This document shows, piece by piece, positions 7,652-15,688 of a DNA stretch of 64,000 bases. The DNA is from Micromonospora radicis (GTDB taxonomy: Bacteria > Actinomycetota > Actinomycetes > Mycobacteriales > Micromonosporaceae). The position numbers and the translations under genes were made by a program. The notes under the pieces are model-generated. The model did not search any database. It had not been told where the DNA came from and worked only from the letters and a program-made list of their open reading frames with translations. Location: positions 1-64,000 of the forward strand of contig NZ_QXEC01000012.1 of NCBI RefSeq assembly GCF_003583405.1. The letters are read 5' to 3'. Within the stretch, counting starts at the first letter, position 1; each line of letters begins with the position of its first letter.

Positions 7652-9361
7652 TCAGTGGGTGAGCACGACGGTGGAGATGCTGCGGGCGCCGACGTTGACG
7701 CTGACCTGGTTGCCGTTCACGCCGACCGGCTGGCTGGCCGCGTTGGCGTTGATCGAGGTGAGGTAGTGCTCGGCTCGCGTGACGTTCTGCGGTGCCTGGA
7801 CGACGGCGTTGTTGACCGCGCTATTCGACCGGTTGAGGATCACCAGTGTGGTCTTCCCGCCGCCGGAGTAGGCGGTCACCTCCAGCGGTGCGGCCTTGGA
7901 ACTCTTGCCCAGGGCGACCCGCTGGTAGCCGGGACGGACGTACTTCGAGTACTGCGAGAACGCGTAGCCGCGCTTGAGCGGTGCACCCGCCTGGGTGCCG
8001 TACGCCGACTCGCCGTCACCGATGAAGGAGTAGTAGCGCTTGCCGTACCACCAGACGTAGGCGGTCCAGTTGGCCTCCATCGACCGGTGCACCGTACGCA
8101 TGATGTCGTCGAGGGTCTCGTTCCAGACCGTCTGGTTGGCGGGGTTGCCCCAGATGTTGGAGCCGTTGCCGTCGGCCGCGTGCAGGTTCCACTCGGTCAT
8201 CCAGACCGGCTTGTTGTGCTGGTCGGCCAGGGGGTACGAGCGCAGCCGGCCGGAGGCCTCGGTGCCGTAGAGGTGACCGCCGATGTAGCCGATGTTGTTG
8301 CGGGCGGTCGTGTCGTTCAGGGTCGGGTCGGTGTAGGTGTAGTTCAGGTTCACCGCCTCGGCGACCATCAGCCTGGTGTTCTGCACCCGGGTGCCGTGGT
8401 CGCGGACGAAGTTGCGCAGTTCGGTGCCGTTCCAGTCCATCGAGTCGTAGTCCGGGTGCCAGTCCGGCTCGTTCTGCACCGAGGTGACGTCGATCGTCAC
8501 GCCCTGACCGCGCATGTACTGGACGTAGCTGTTCAGATGGTTCGCGTAGTCGGCGTAGCGGTCGGTGCGCAGCTTGCCGCCGTTGATCCGGCTGTTGTTG
8601 GTCTTCCATGCCGCCGGTGCCGTCCACGGCGAGGCGAGGATCTTCACGTTGGACCCGTACGACTTCGCCGTGCGCAGGGCGTTGACCTGCGTCGGCCACT
8701 CGCCGGAGACCGGTGAGATGCCGGTCCGGACGATCGACAGGCCGAGCTGGTTGGCACCCAGTCCGACCAGGGTCTGCGTCTCGGCGGTCGACCACGCGCT
8801 GCCCCAGATGGAGACCGCGGCGCCGAACCCGTCGACGGTCTGGTACCGGGTGGCGCTGTTGACCGTGATGTCGGCCGCCCCGGTGGGCGGCGGGTTCGTC
8901 GGCGGCGGCGTGGTGGGTGGGGTGGTGGGCGTGGTGCCGCCGGTGCAGGTCACCCCGTTGAGCGCGAAGCTCGTGGGCGCGGGGTTGCTGCCGCTCCAGG
9001 AGCCGTTGAAGCCGAACGAGGTGGTGCCGTTGGTGGCGATCGAGCCGTTGTAGCTGACGTTCCTGGCGGTGACCGCGGCACCGCTCTGGGTCACGGTGGC
9101 GTTCCACGCCTCGGCGACCCGCTGACCGGCGCTGTAGTTCCAGGTGAGCGTCCAACCGCTGACCGGGTCGCCGAGATTGGTGATGGTGACGTTCGCGCCG
9201 AAGCCGCCCTGCCACTGCGACGCCACCGCGTAGTTCACCGAGCAGCCCGCCGCTGCCGCGCCGGCCGGCAACGCGGTGGCGACCGCCGCCGAGGCCAGGA
9301 GTACGACACCGGCGGAGAGCCGGGCCGCGTTGGCTCTGAATCTTCCCTTGACGTTTCTCAT
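7652..9361 (-). CDS. Secreted GH30-type xylanase with N-terminal CBM2
   Basis: This 569-aa secreted glycoside hydrolase has a signal peptide at residues 1-38 (basic start, hydrophobic core, ending AGAAAAG). A CBM2-like cellulose/xylan-binding domain (about 40-139, starting CSVNYAVASQWQGGF) is followed by a Thr/Pro linker (140-163) and a GH30 catalytic barrel plus beta side domain (164-569). The proposed acid/base is Glu298 in SVQNEPDW and the nucleophile Glu390 in VWMTEWN, the pattern of GH30 glucuronoxylanases/endoxylanases. ATG 9361 is preceded by TGGAGG. A perfect CebR-type operator lies 60 bp upstream, pointing to induction by plant-wall oligosaccharides. Confidence 0.9.
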   Translation of the reverse strand: MRNVKGRFRANAARLSAGVVLLASAAVATALPAGAAAAGCSVNYAVASQWQGGFGANVTITNLGDPVSGWTLTWNYSAGQRVAEAWNATVTQSGAAVTARNVSYNGSIATNGTTSFGFNGSWSGSNPAPTSFALNGVTCTGGTTPTTPPTTPPPTNPPPTGAADITVNSATRYQTVDGFGAAVSIWGSAWSTAETQTLVGLGANQLGLSIVRTGISPVSGEWPTQVNALRTAKSYGSNVKILASPWTAPAAWKTNNSRINGGKLRTDRYADYANHLNSYVQYMRGQGVTIDVTSVQNEPDWHPDYDSMDWNGTELRNFVRDHGTRVQNTRLMVAEAVNLNYTYTDPTLNDTTARNNIGYIGGHLYGTEASGRLRSYPLADQHNKPVWMTEWNLHAADGNGSNIWGNPANQTVWNETLDDIMRTVHRSMEANWTAYVWWYGKRYYSFIGDGESAYGTQAGAPLKRGYAFSQYSKYVRPGYQRVALGKSSKAAPLEVTAYSGGGKTTLVILNRSNSAVNNAVVQAPQNVTRAEHYLTSINANAASQPVGVNGNQVSVNVGARSISTVVLTH

Positions 9362-9420
9362 CGCTTCGGTGTCCTCCAGGAGTGGTGGTCGACGAGCTAT
9401 CAACGGCGACGACGCAGAGC

Positions 9421-9434
9421 TGGGAGCGCTCCCA
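9421..9434. promoter_or_regulatory. CebR-type operator of the GH30 gene
   Basis: The palindrome TGGGAGCGCTCCCA matches exactly the binding site of CebR, the LacI-family cellobiose/cellotriose-responsive repressor of Streptomyces cellulase genes. It abuts the proposed -10 element of the GH30 promoter and would cover the transcription start. Confidence 0.85.
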
Positions 9435-9462
9435 CTACGCGACGGAGGCCGCCCCACGTCAA
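9434..9462 (-). promoter_or_regulatory. Probable promoter of the GH30 gene
   Basis: On the minus strand TTGACG (9457-9462) and CGTAGT (9434-9439) are separated by 17 bp. The -10 touches the CebR-type box, consistent with repression by blocking the start region. Confidence 0.55.
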
Positions 9463-9512
9463 CCACTGCACGGCTGGGGCCACGGCCCGCGGACTTCGTA
9501 CCGCGGCGGGAC

Positions 9513-9524
9513 GCAAGCGCTTTC
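9513..9524. promoter_or_regulatory. Second LacI-type palindrome
   Basis: GCAAGCGCTTTC (GAAAGCGCTTGC on the minus strand) has the central CG and A/T flanks of LacI/GalR-family operators. It lies about 50 bp upstream of the proposed -35 of the GH30 gene and could be an auxiliary site for another sugar regulator. Confidence 0.4.
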
Positions 9525-9632
9525 CTGTTCCGAAATGAAGGTATTCCCGGTAACCGACGTGTGTCAATGTTTCGCGCCCTGAAACCGTCGCCCCGTCGGT
9601 GAGTACCGCGTCGCCGCGGGTACCCAGCGGGC

Positions 9633-10184
9633 ATGGCGCGATACACGAAGCCCGAGCTGCGCGAACAACTCAAGGACGAACTCCGGGCGTCCGACCGTGG
9701 CGGCCGGCCGGGACAGTGGTCGGCGCGCAAGTCACAGCTGCTCACGAAGGAGTACCAGAAGCGCGGCGGCGGCTATCAGGGCCCGAAGGACGAACGACAG
9801 AAGTCCCTCCAGCGCTGGGGCGACCAGAAGTGGCAGAACCGGCGCGGCACCACCCGGGCCCGGCACGACGGCGAGACCGACCGGTACCTCCCCGAGCGGG
9901 CCTGGCACGAGCTGACCGCGGCACAGCAACGCGCCACCGACACCAAGAAACGCCGGGAGTCCAAGACCGGCAAGCAGTACGTCGCCAACACCGGGCCGGC
10001 CAGGCGGGCCCGCCGCGACGCCGCGAACGGGCCACCGCTCACCGAACTGCCCGTCGCCGAGGCGATCCGACACGTCCGCGACCTCGACGCCGGCCAGCTC
10101 CGGGCGGCGCTGCGCGCGGAACGCGCCGGAAAGGGCCGCAAGACCCTCATCCAACGGCTGCAGTCGGCCCTCGACCGCCACTGA
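9633..10184 (+). CDS. DUF5872-like basic protein
   Basis: The 183-aa, strongly basic protein has an N-terminal block (MARYTKPELREQLKDEL, GRPGQWSARKSQLLTKEY, KRGGGY) that I recognise as the DUF5872 pattern found in actinobacterial and viral proteins of unknown role. The C-terminal 45 residues (LPVAEAIRHVRDLDAGQLRA...RKTLIQRL) look like a small helical SAP- or Rho-N-like nucleic-acid-binding unit. A DNA or RNA contact is therefore plausible but unproven. No neighbour suggests a pathway. Confidence 0.6.
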   Translation: MARYTKPELREQLKDELRASDRGGRPGQWSARKSQLLTKEYQKRGGGYQGPKDERQKSLQRWGDQKWQNRRGTTRARHDGETDRYLPERAWHELTAAQQRATDTKKRRESKTGKQYVANTGPARRARRDAANGPPLTELPVAEAIRHVRDLDAGQLRAALRAERAGKGRKTLIQRLQSALDRH

Positions 10185-10223
10185 CCGCTCGTCCGGGTAC
10201 CCCCGCGCGCGTCCGGACAGCGA

Positions 10224-10320
10224 CAGGGCCGGGTCGGACGCCGCACGCGCGGCAGGGCCGGGTCGGACGCCGCACGCGCGACAGGGCCGGGTCGGACGCC
10301 GCACGCGCGGCAGGGCCGTT
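10224..10320. repeat. Tandem 29-bp intergenic repeat (3 full copies plus partial)
   Basis: Units starting CAGGGCCGGGTCGGACG at 10224, 10253 and 10282 are nearly identical, and a truncated fourth begins at 10311. They directly abut with no spacers. They fill about a third of the 284-bp gap before the P-type ATPase gene, where I see no gene. Confidence 0.9.
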
Positions 10321-10468
10321 GGTCCCGGTCCGGGTGGGCGGGTCGCCTCTGCCGAGTCCCGTGCTGTCGGGTCAGGCTGGTGCCGGAGGACGACCGCCGG
10401 GCGTCCCGGGCACAAGGGGTGGGCACGGGTGACGAGGTGCACGCGCGGGCGTCGGCAGAGGCGTACCG

Positions 10469-13105
10469 ATGGGAACTGACACCGTCACCAGACCGGCACC
10501 CACCGGTGGTCTCGGGTCCGCCGAGGCCGCCGCGCGGCTCGCGGTCGACGGGCCGAACGTCGCCACGGCACCGCCGCGCCGGCACCTGACCGTCCGGATC
10601 CTGCGGCAGCTGACCGACCCGCTGGTGGGTCTGCTGCTCGCCGCGGCCGTGGTCACCACCGTGCTGCGGGACTACCCGGACACCGCGGTGATCCTGCTCG
10701 TCGTCGCCGTCAACACGGCGATCGGCGTGGTCCAGGAGGTACGCGCGGACCGGGCCGTCGCCGCACTCGACCAGCTGGCCGCGCCGACCGCGCGGGTGGT
10801 CCGGGACGGCCGCGACGTGGTGCTGCCCGCCGCCGGGCTGGTCCGCGGTGACCTGGTACGCGTCGAGGCCGGTGACGTGGTCCCCGCCGACCTGCTGCTG
10901 GTCGACGCGAACCGGTTGCGGCTGGACGAGTCGGCGCTGACCGGCGAGTCGGTGCCGGTGGCCCGCGAGGCGGACGACGAGGTCAGCGCGGGCACCGTGG
11001 TCACCGTCGGGCGGGGCAGCGGCCGGGTGGTACGCGTCGGCGCGGCGAGCGCGCTGGGTCGCATCGCCAGCCTGGCGGCCACCACCCGACCGGCCGCCAC
11101 CCCGCTGCAACGTCGGCTCGCCGGGCTCGGCCGCATCCTCGGCCTGGCCGCCGTGCTGCTGTCCGGGCTGGTCTTCGTCGTCGGCGTACTCGGTGGCCGG
11201 CCGCTGGTGGAGATGGCGGTCACCGCGGTCAGCCTGGTGGTGGCCGCGGTACCGGAGTCGCTGCCGGCGGTGGTGACCCTGGCGCTCGCGCTCGGGGCAC
11301 GACGGATGGCCGCCTCCCGGGCCATCCCCCGTCGGTTGCACGCGGTGGAGACGCTCGGCTCGGTCACCGTGCTCGCCTCGGACAAGACCGGCACCCTCAC
11401 CGAGGGACGGATGGCCGTGCAGCAGGCGCAGACCGCCGACGGCACCCGGTACGGGGTCACCGGCACCGGGTACGCGCCGCACGGCACCGTGCACCGCGAC
11501 GGTACGCCGGTCGCCGTCGGCGACGAGCTGCGCCGGTTGGCCCGGGCCGGGCTGCTGTGCAACGACGCGACACTGGCCCCGCCGTCCGACGACCGACCCG
11601 AGTGGACCGGAGTCGGTGATCCGTTGGAGGCGGCGCTGGTGGCCTTCGCCGCCCGCTGCGGACTGGACCCGCAGCGCACCCGCACGGCCTGGCCACGGGT
11701 GGCCGAGCACCCGTTCGACCAGGAACTACGCCGGATGACCACGGTGCACCGCTCCTGCGACCGCCGGTACCTGGTGGTCTGCAAGGGCGCACCGGAGAGC
11801 GTGCTCGGCACACCGCTGCTGGACGCCAGCGACGAGGAACTGGCCGAGCTGAACGCCGCCGCACACCGGATGGCCGGCGCCGGGCTGCGGGTGCTCGCCC
11901 TGGCCGCGGCGCTGGTGGACGCCCCGCCGCCCGACCCGGCCCGGCCGGTCGGGTTGCGCCCGGTGGGCCTGGTCGCGGTCGGTGACCCGCTGCGCGCCGC
12001 GGCGCCGCAGATCGCCGCCGGTCTCACCGCCGCCGGGGTACGGCTGGTGCTGGTCACCGGCGACCACCCCGCGACCGCGGCGGCGATCGCCGGGCAGCTG
12101 GGCGTGTGGCAGGCCGGTGATCCGGTGGTGCGGGGCGACACCGGCGAGGCGGCCGAGACCCCTGCGCAGGCCCGGGTGTTCGCGCGTACCCAGCCGGAGC
12201 AGAAACTCGACATCGTCGCCGGGTTGCAGGCCCGCGGGCACGTGGTGGCGATGACCGGGGACGGGGTAAACGACGCCCCGGCGCTGCGCCGCGCCGACAT
12301 CGGCGTCGCCATGGGTGGTGGCACCGAGGTGGCCCGGCAGGCGGCCGACCTGGTGCTGGTCGACGACGACCTGTCGACCGTGGCGACCGCGATCGGCGAG
12401 GGACGCCGGATCTACGACAACATCCGCCGGTTCCTGCGCTACGCGCTCTCCGGCGGAGTCGCGGAGATCGCCGTGATGCTGCTCGGGCCGCTGTTCGGGC
12501 TGCCGGTACCGCTGCTGCCGGCGCAGATCCTCTGGATCAACCTGCTCACCCACGGCCTGCCGGGGGTCGCTCTGGGCGCCGAACCGGCCGAGCCGGGGAC
12601 GTTGGACCGGGCGCCACGCTCGCCACACGAGTCCGTGCTGGGCGCGGGGCTGGGCCGGCAGATCGTCGTCGCCGGGGCACTGATCTCGGCGGTGACGCTC
12701 GGCGCCGGAGTGCTCGCCGCCTGGTGGGACCGGCCCTGGCAGTCGGTGGTCTTCGTGGTGCTGGGTCTGGCCCAGCTCGGGGTGGCCCTGGCGGTACGCG
12801 CACCGCGTCCGGCCGGCGGGCGGCGGGGCAATCCGGCGCTGCCGCTGGCGGTGGCCGCCTCCGCCCTGCTGCAGGTGGCCGGGGTGGTGCTGGCACCGCT
12901 GCGGGAGTTGCTCGGCACCGCGCCGCTGGGCGCGGTGGAGCTGCTCGCCTGCGCCGCGGTGAGCGTCCTGCCCGGTCTGCTGCTGTGGCTGGCCCGCCCC
13001 TCGGCGCCGTCCGGTGGCGCCGCGGGTGGCGACCCACCGACGGAACCGGGTCGGCGGGCCGGCCGGGTGGGTCAGGCTGGTAGCGAGAGGCGAAGGAGGA
13101 CGTGA
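10469..13105 (+). CDS. P-type cation-transporting ATPase (Ca2+-ATPase-like)
   Basis: The 878-aa P2-type ATPase carries the actuator motif LTGES, the phosphorylation motif SDKTGTLTEG (Asp305), and hinge motifs TGDHPAT and TGDGVNDAP. The M4 segment is VPESLPAVV, where Ca2+ pumps have PEGLP. In M6 the usual N-x-x-T-D-G reads NLLTHGLP with His695 in place of the metal-liganding Asp, so the transported ion is uncertain. The stop overlaps the next gene's ATG (TGATG), coupling the pump to a universal stress protein. Confidence 0.93.
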   Translation: MGTDTVTRPAPTGGLGSAEAAARLAVDGPNVATAPPRRHLTVRILRQLTDPLVGLLLAAAVVTTVLRDYPDTAVILLVVAVNTAIGVVQEVRADRAVAALDQLAAPTARVVRDGRDVVLPAAGLVRGDLVRVEAGDVVPADLLLVDANRLRLDESALTGESVPVAREADDEVSAGTVVTVGRGSGRVVRVGAASALGRIASLAATTRPAATPLQRRLAGLGRILGLAAVLLSGLVFVVGVLGGRPLVEMAVTAVSLVVAAVPESLPAVVTLALALGARRMAASRAIPRRLHAVETLGSVTVLASDKTGTLTEGRMAVQQAQTADGTRYGVTGTGYAPHGTVHRDGTPVAVGDELRRLARAGLLCNDATLAPPSDDRPEWTGVGDPLEAALVAFAARCGLDPQRTRTAWPRVAEHPFDQELRRMTTVHRSCDRRYLVVCKGAPESVLGTPLLDASDEELAELNAAAHRMAGAGLRVLALAAALVDAPPPDPARPVGLRPVGLVAVGDPLRAAAPQIAAGLTAAGVRLVLVTGDHPATAAAIAGQLGVWQAGDPVVRGDTGEAAETPAQARVFARTQPEQKLDIVAGLQARGHVVAMTGDGVNDAPALRRADIGVAMGGGTEVARQAADLVLVDDDLSTVATAIGEGRRIYDNIRRFLRYALSGGVAEIAVMLLGPLFGLPVPLLPAQILWINLLTHGLPGVALGAEPAEPGTLDRAPRSPHESVLGAGLGRQIVVAGALISAVTLGAGVLAAWWDRPWQSVVFVVLGLAQLGVALAVRAPRPAGGRRGNPALPLAVAASALLQVAGVVLAPLRELLGTAPLGAVELLACAAVSVLPGLLLWLARPSAPSGGAAGGDPPTEPGRRAGRVGQAGSERRRRT

Positions 13106-14001
13106 TGACGAGCGACACGGGCGCCCCGGTCGTGGTGGGGGTGGACGGTTCCGAGATCGCGTTGCACGCGGTGCGCGCCGCGGCGCTCGAGGCCGGATAC
13201 CGGCGCCGTCCGCTGCGGGTGGTACACGCGTTCATCTGGCCGTTGATGGGGGTGCCGCTGGGCCCGGCCCCGGGCGCACCGGCCGACGGTGGCCTGCGCA
13301 ACCAGGCCGAACAGTACGTCGCCGAGGCAGTCGCCGAAGTCACCAAGATCGCCGCGGAGGTGCCGGTCACCGGTGCGGTGGTCGACGGCGCGGCGGCGGC
13401 CGTACTGCTCGCCGAGGCCGACGCCGCCGCGCTGCTGGTGCTCGGCAACCGGGGTCTGGGCGGCTTCGCCGGGCTGCTGCTCGGCTCGGTGGCCGTGCAG
13501 GTCAGCGCCCGGGCGGAAAGCCCGGTACTGGTGGTACGGGGTGAACCGCGGGCGGACGGGCCGGTGGTGGTCGGGGTGGACGGATCACCGGTGTCGCAGC
13601 AGGCGGTCGGGTTCGCGTTCGACGAGGCGGCCCGGCGCGGCACCGAACTGGTCGCGGTGCACGCCTGGCTCTACCCGGCCCCAGCCGGCCCCGGTGACAT
13701 CCTGCCGCTGGTCTACGACCTGGACGCGTTCCGCGAGACCGAGGACCGCACCCTGGCCGAGTCGGTGGCCGGCTGGTCCGAGCGCTATCCGCAGGTGCCG
13801 GTGCGGCGGCTGCTGGTGCGGGGATCACCGGCCCGGGCGCTGGTGGAGCAGTCCCGGGCGGCGCAGCTGGTGGTGGTCGGTGCGCGGGGACGCGGCCCGT
13901 TGAGCGGGTTGCTGCTCGGCTCGGTGAGCCACGCCGTGCTGCACCACGCGTCGGCTCCGGTGGCGGTGGTCCGCACGCCGCGTACCGTCGAAGGATCTTG
14001 A
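13105..14001 (+). CDS. Universal stress protein, two UspA domains
   Basis: The 298-aa protein has two UspA repeats. Each begins VVVGVDGS and ends with the ATP-binding loop: GNRGLGGFAGLLLGSVA in the first, GARGRGPLSGLLLGSVSH in the second. Such G-x2-G-x9-G-S loops usually bind ATP. ATG 13105 has AAGGAGGA immediately upstream and is coupled to the P-type ATPase stop. It is probably part of a stress or ion-homeostasis operon. Confidence 0.92.
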   Translation: MTSDTGAPVVVGVDGSEIALHAVRAAALEAGYRRRPLRVVHAFIWPLMGVPLGPAPGAPADGGLRNQAEQYVAEAVAEVTKIAAEVPVTGAVVDGAAAAVLLAEADAAALLVLGNRGLGGFAGLLLGSVAVQVSARAESPVLVVRGEPRADGPVVVGVDGSPVSQQAVGFAFDEAARRGTELVAVHAWLYPAPAGPGDILPLVYDLDAFRETEDRTLAESVAGWSERYPQVPVRRLLVRGSPARALVEQSRAAQLVVVGARGRGPLSGLLLGSVSHAVLHHASAPVAVVRTPRTVEGS

Positions 14002-14152
14002 TTCGGCGGGGTCGCGCCGCTCCCCCGGCGTGGCCCGCCGCGGGCCGTGCGGCCCGCCCGGCCACCGGCGGGCCGGTCCCTTTCGGGTGTGTCTGGGGCC
14101 GGTTCGCCGGTCGGCGCCGCCGACAATGACCTGACCGACGTCTGGAGGCACG

Positions 14153-14992
14153 ATGAACCGACCTGTGGTGGTGGGCGTGGACGGATCGCCGCCGAGTCTG
14201 GTCGCCGCGGAGCACGCGGCCCAGGAGGCGGTGTGGCGGTCCCGCGCGCTGCACCTGGTGCACGGCTACCTGCATCCGCTCGGCTACGGCGTGGCGATCA
14301 ACCCGTACGAGGTGGGGTTGCCGGCGCCGTCGGAGGACGGCCGCAAGATGCTCGAACAGACCGCCGCGGAGCTGGTCGACCGGTGGCCGGGGCTGGCGGT
14401 CGAGGTACGTCAGGTCGCCGGTGGGCCGGGGGCGACGCTGGTCGAGGAGTCCCGGCGGGCGGACCTGGTCGTGGTGGGCAGCCGGGGGCTGGGCGGCTTC
14501 GCCGGGCTGCTGCTCGGCTCGGTGGGCACCCAGGTCGCCGCGCACGGGCACTGTCCGGTGCTGGTGGTGCGTCCGCCGGACCGGCCGCTGCCGACCGACG
14601 GGCCGGTGCTGGTCGGGGTGGACGGTTCGGAGTCGGCGGAACTGGCCGTCGGGTACGGCGCGGAGGAGGCCGTCCGCCGTGGCGGCACCCTGGTGTTGGT
14701 GCACGTTGCCGGGGAGGGCGACGCCGACGGCGGGCAGCTGCTGGCGACGGCCGCGGCGGCGGCCCGGGGTTCGCATCCCGGCCTGACCGTCGAGGAACGG
14801 GTACTCACCGCGCCGAAGGCCGACGAGGCGTTGATCGAGGCGTCCACGGAGGCGGCGTTGGTGGTGGCCGGATCCCGGGGTCGGGGCGGCTTCGCCGGCC
14901 TGCTGCTCGGTTCGGTCAGCCAGGCGCTGGTGCACCACGCCCGCTGCCCGGTGCTCGTGGCACACCCGTACCCGCCGAAGCACGCCGCCTGA
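14153..14992 (+). CDS. Universal stress protein, two UspA domains (paralogue)
   Basis: The 279-aa paralogue of the previous gene has two UspA domains: VVVGVDGSPPS with loop GSRGLGGFAGLLLGSVG, and VLVGVDGSESA with loop GSRGRGGFAGLLLGSVS. ATG 14153 is preceded by CTGGAGG. A 151-bp gap separates it from the upstream gene, so it may have its own promoter. Tandem double-Usp genes beside a P-type ATPase are common in actinobacterial dormancy or redox regulons; that link is inferred. Confidence 0.92.
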   Translation: MNRPVVVGVDGSPPSLVAAEHAAQEAVWRSRALHLVHGYLHPLGYGVAINPYEVGLPAPSEDGRKMLEQTAAELVDRWPGLAVEVRQVAGGPGATLVEESRRADLVVVGSRGLGGFAGLLLGSVGTQVAAHGHCPVLVVRPPDRPLPTDGPVLVGVDGSESAELAVGYGAEEAVRRGGTLVLVHVAGEGDADGGQLLATAAAAARGSHPGLTVEERVLTAPKADEALIEASTEAALVVAGSRGRGGFAGLLLGSVSQALVHHARCPVLVAHPYPPKHAA

Positions 14993-15025
14993 CCGGGCTC
15001 CCTGCCTGCACCGCCGCCGCGCAGC

Positions 15026-15055
15026 CGCCCCGCACCGCCGCGGCGGTGCGGGGCG
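15026..15055. terminator. Bidirectional terminator between convergent genes
   Basis: A perfect 30-bp palindrome (two 15-bp arms CGCCCCGCACCGCCG and its complement) lies midway between the converging Usp and flavin reductase genes. Confidence 0.75.
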
Positions 15056-15064
15056 ACGACCGGC

Positions 15065-15688
15065 TCAGCCCTCGCCGCCGCGCAGCAACTGCTCGAAGTC
15101 GGTGGTCAGCGCGAACGGGTCGGCCGGGCCGCGCGACGGCGCGGCGCGGTGTACCTGCTCGGCCAGTTCCCGGGCGGCGCGCCCGATTCGGGAGCGCAGC
15201 GCCCCCTCGGCCGTCCCGCCGGACCAGTCCTCGGGTGCGGCGAAGACCGCCGTCGGCAGCACCACCGCCCGCAGGTAGGTGAACATCGGCCGGACCGCGT
15301 GCTCCAGCGCGAGGGAGTGCCGGGCCGTGCCGCCGGTGGCGCCGATCAGCACCGGCCGGCCGCCGACCGCGTCGGCGTCGACCAGATCGAAGAACGACTT
15401 GAACAGTCCGCTGTACGAGGCGTTGAAGATCGGGGTGACGGCGATCAGCCCGTCGGCGCCGGTGACCTGGTCCAGCACCTGCCGCAGCGCCTCGGACGGG
15501 AAGCCGGTGAGCAGGTGGTTGACGATGTCGTGGGCGTGTTCGCGCAGATCCACCGGGTGCAGTTCGACCTGTTCGCCGCGCCCGACCAACTCGTCGCGGG
15601 TGGCGGCGGCGAGTTGGTCGGCGAGCAGCCGGGTGGACGACGGCTGGCTGAGCCCGGCCGAGACCACCGCCAGGGTGCGTACGGTCAC
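15065..15688 (-). CDS. NAD(P)H-dependent FMN reductase (CE1759 type)
   Basis: The 207-aa flavodoxin-fold protein starts LAVVSAGLSQPSSTRLLADQL (phosphate-binding loop) and has the FMN-isoalloxazine region TPIFNASYSGLFKSFFDL. It should reduce free FMN for the adjacent LLM oxidoreductase. Its start overlaps the stop of that gene by 4 bp (ATGA). This pair matches the CE1758/CE1759 two-gene unit known from corynebacteria and other actinomycetes. The substrate is unknown. Confidence 0.88.
   Translation of the reverse strand: MTVRTLAVVSAGLSQPSSTRLLADQLAAATRDELVGRGEQVELHPVDLREHAHDIVNHLLTGFPSEALRQVLDQVTGADGLIAVTPIFNASYSGLFKSFFDLVDADAVGGRPVLIGATGGTARHSLALEHAVRPMFTYLRAVVLPTAVFAAPEDWSGGTAEGALRSRIGRAARELAEQVHRAAPSRGPADPFALTTDFEQLLRGGEG

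Noticed and set aside
10224..10320. CRISPR array
   Set aside because: The 29-bp units abut directly with no spacers and there are no cas genes.
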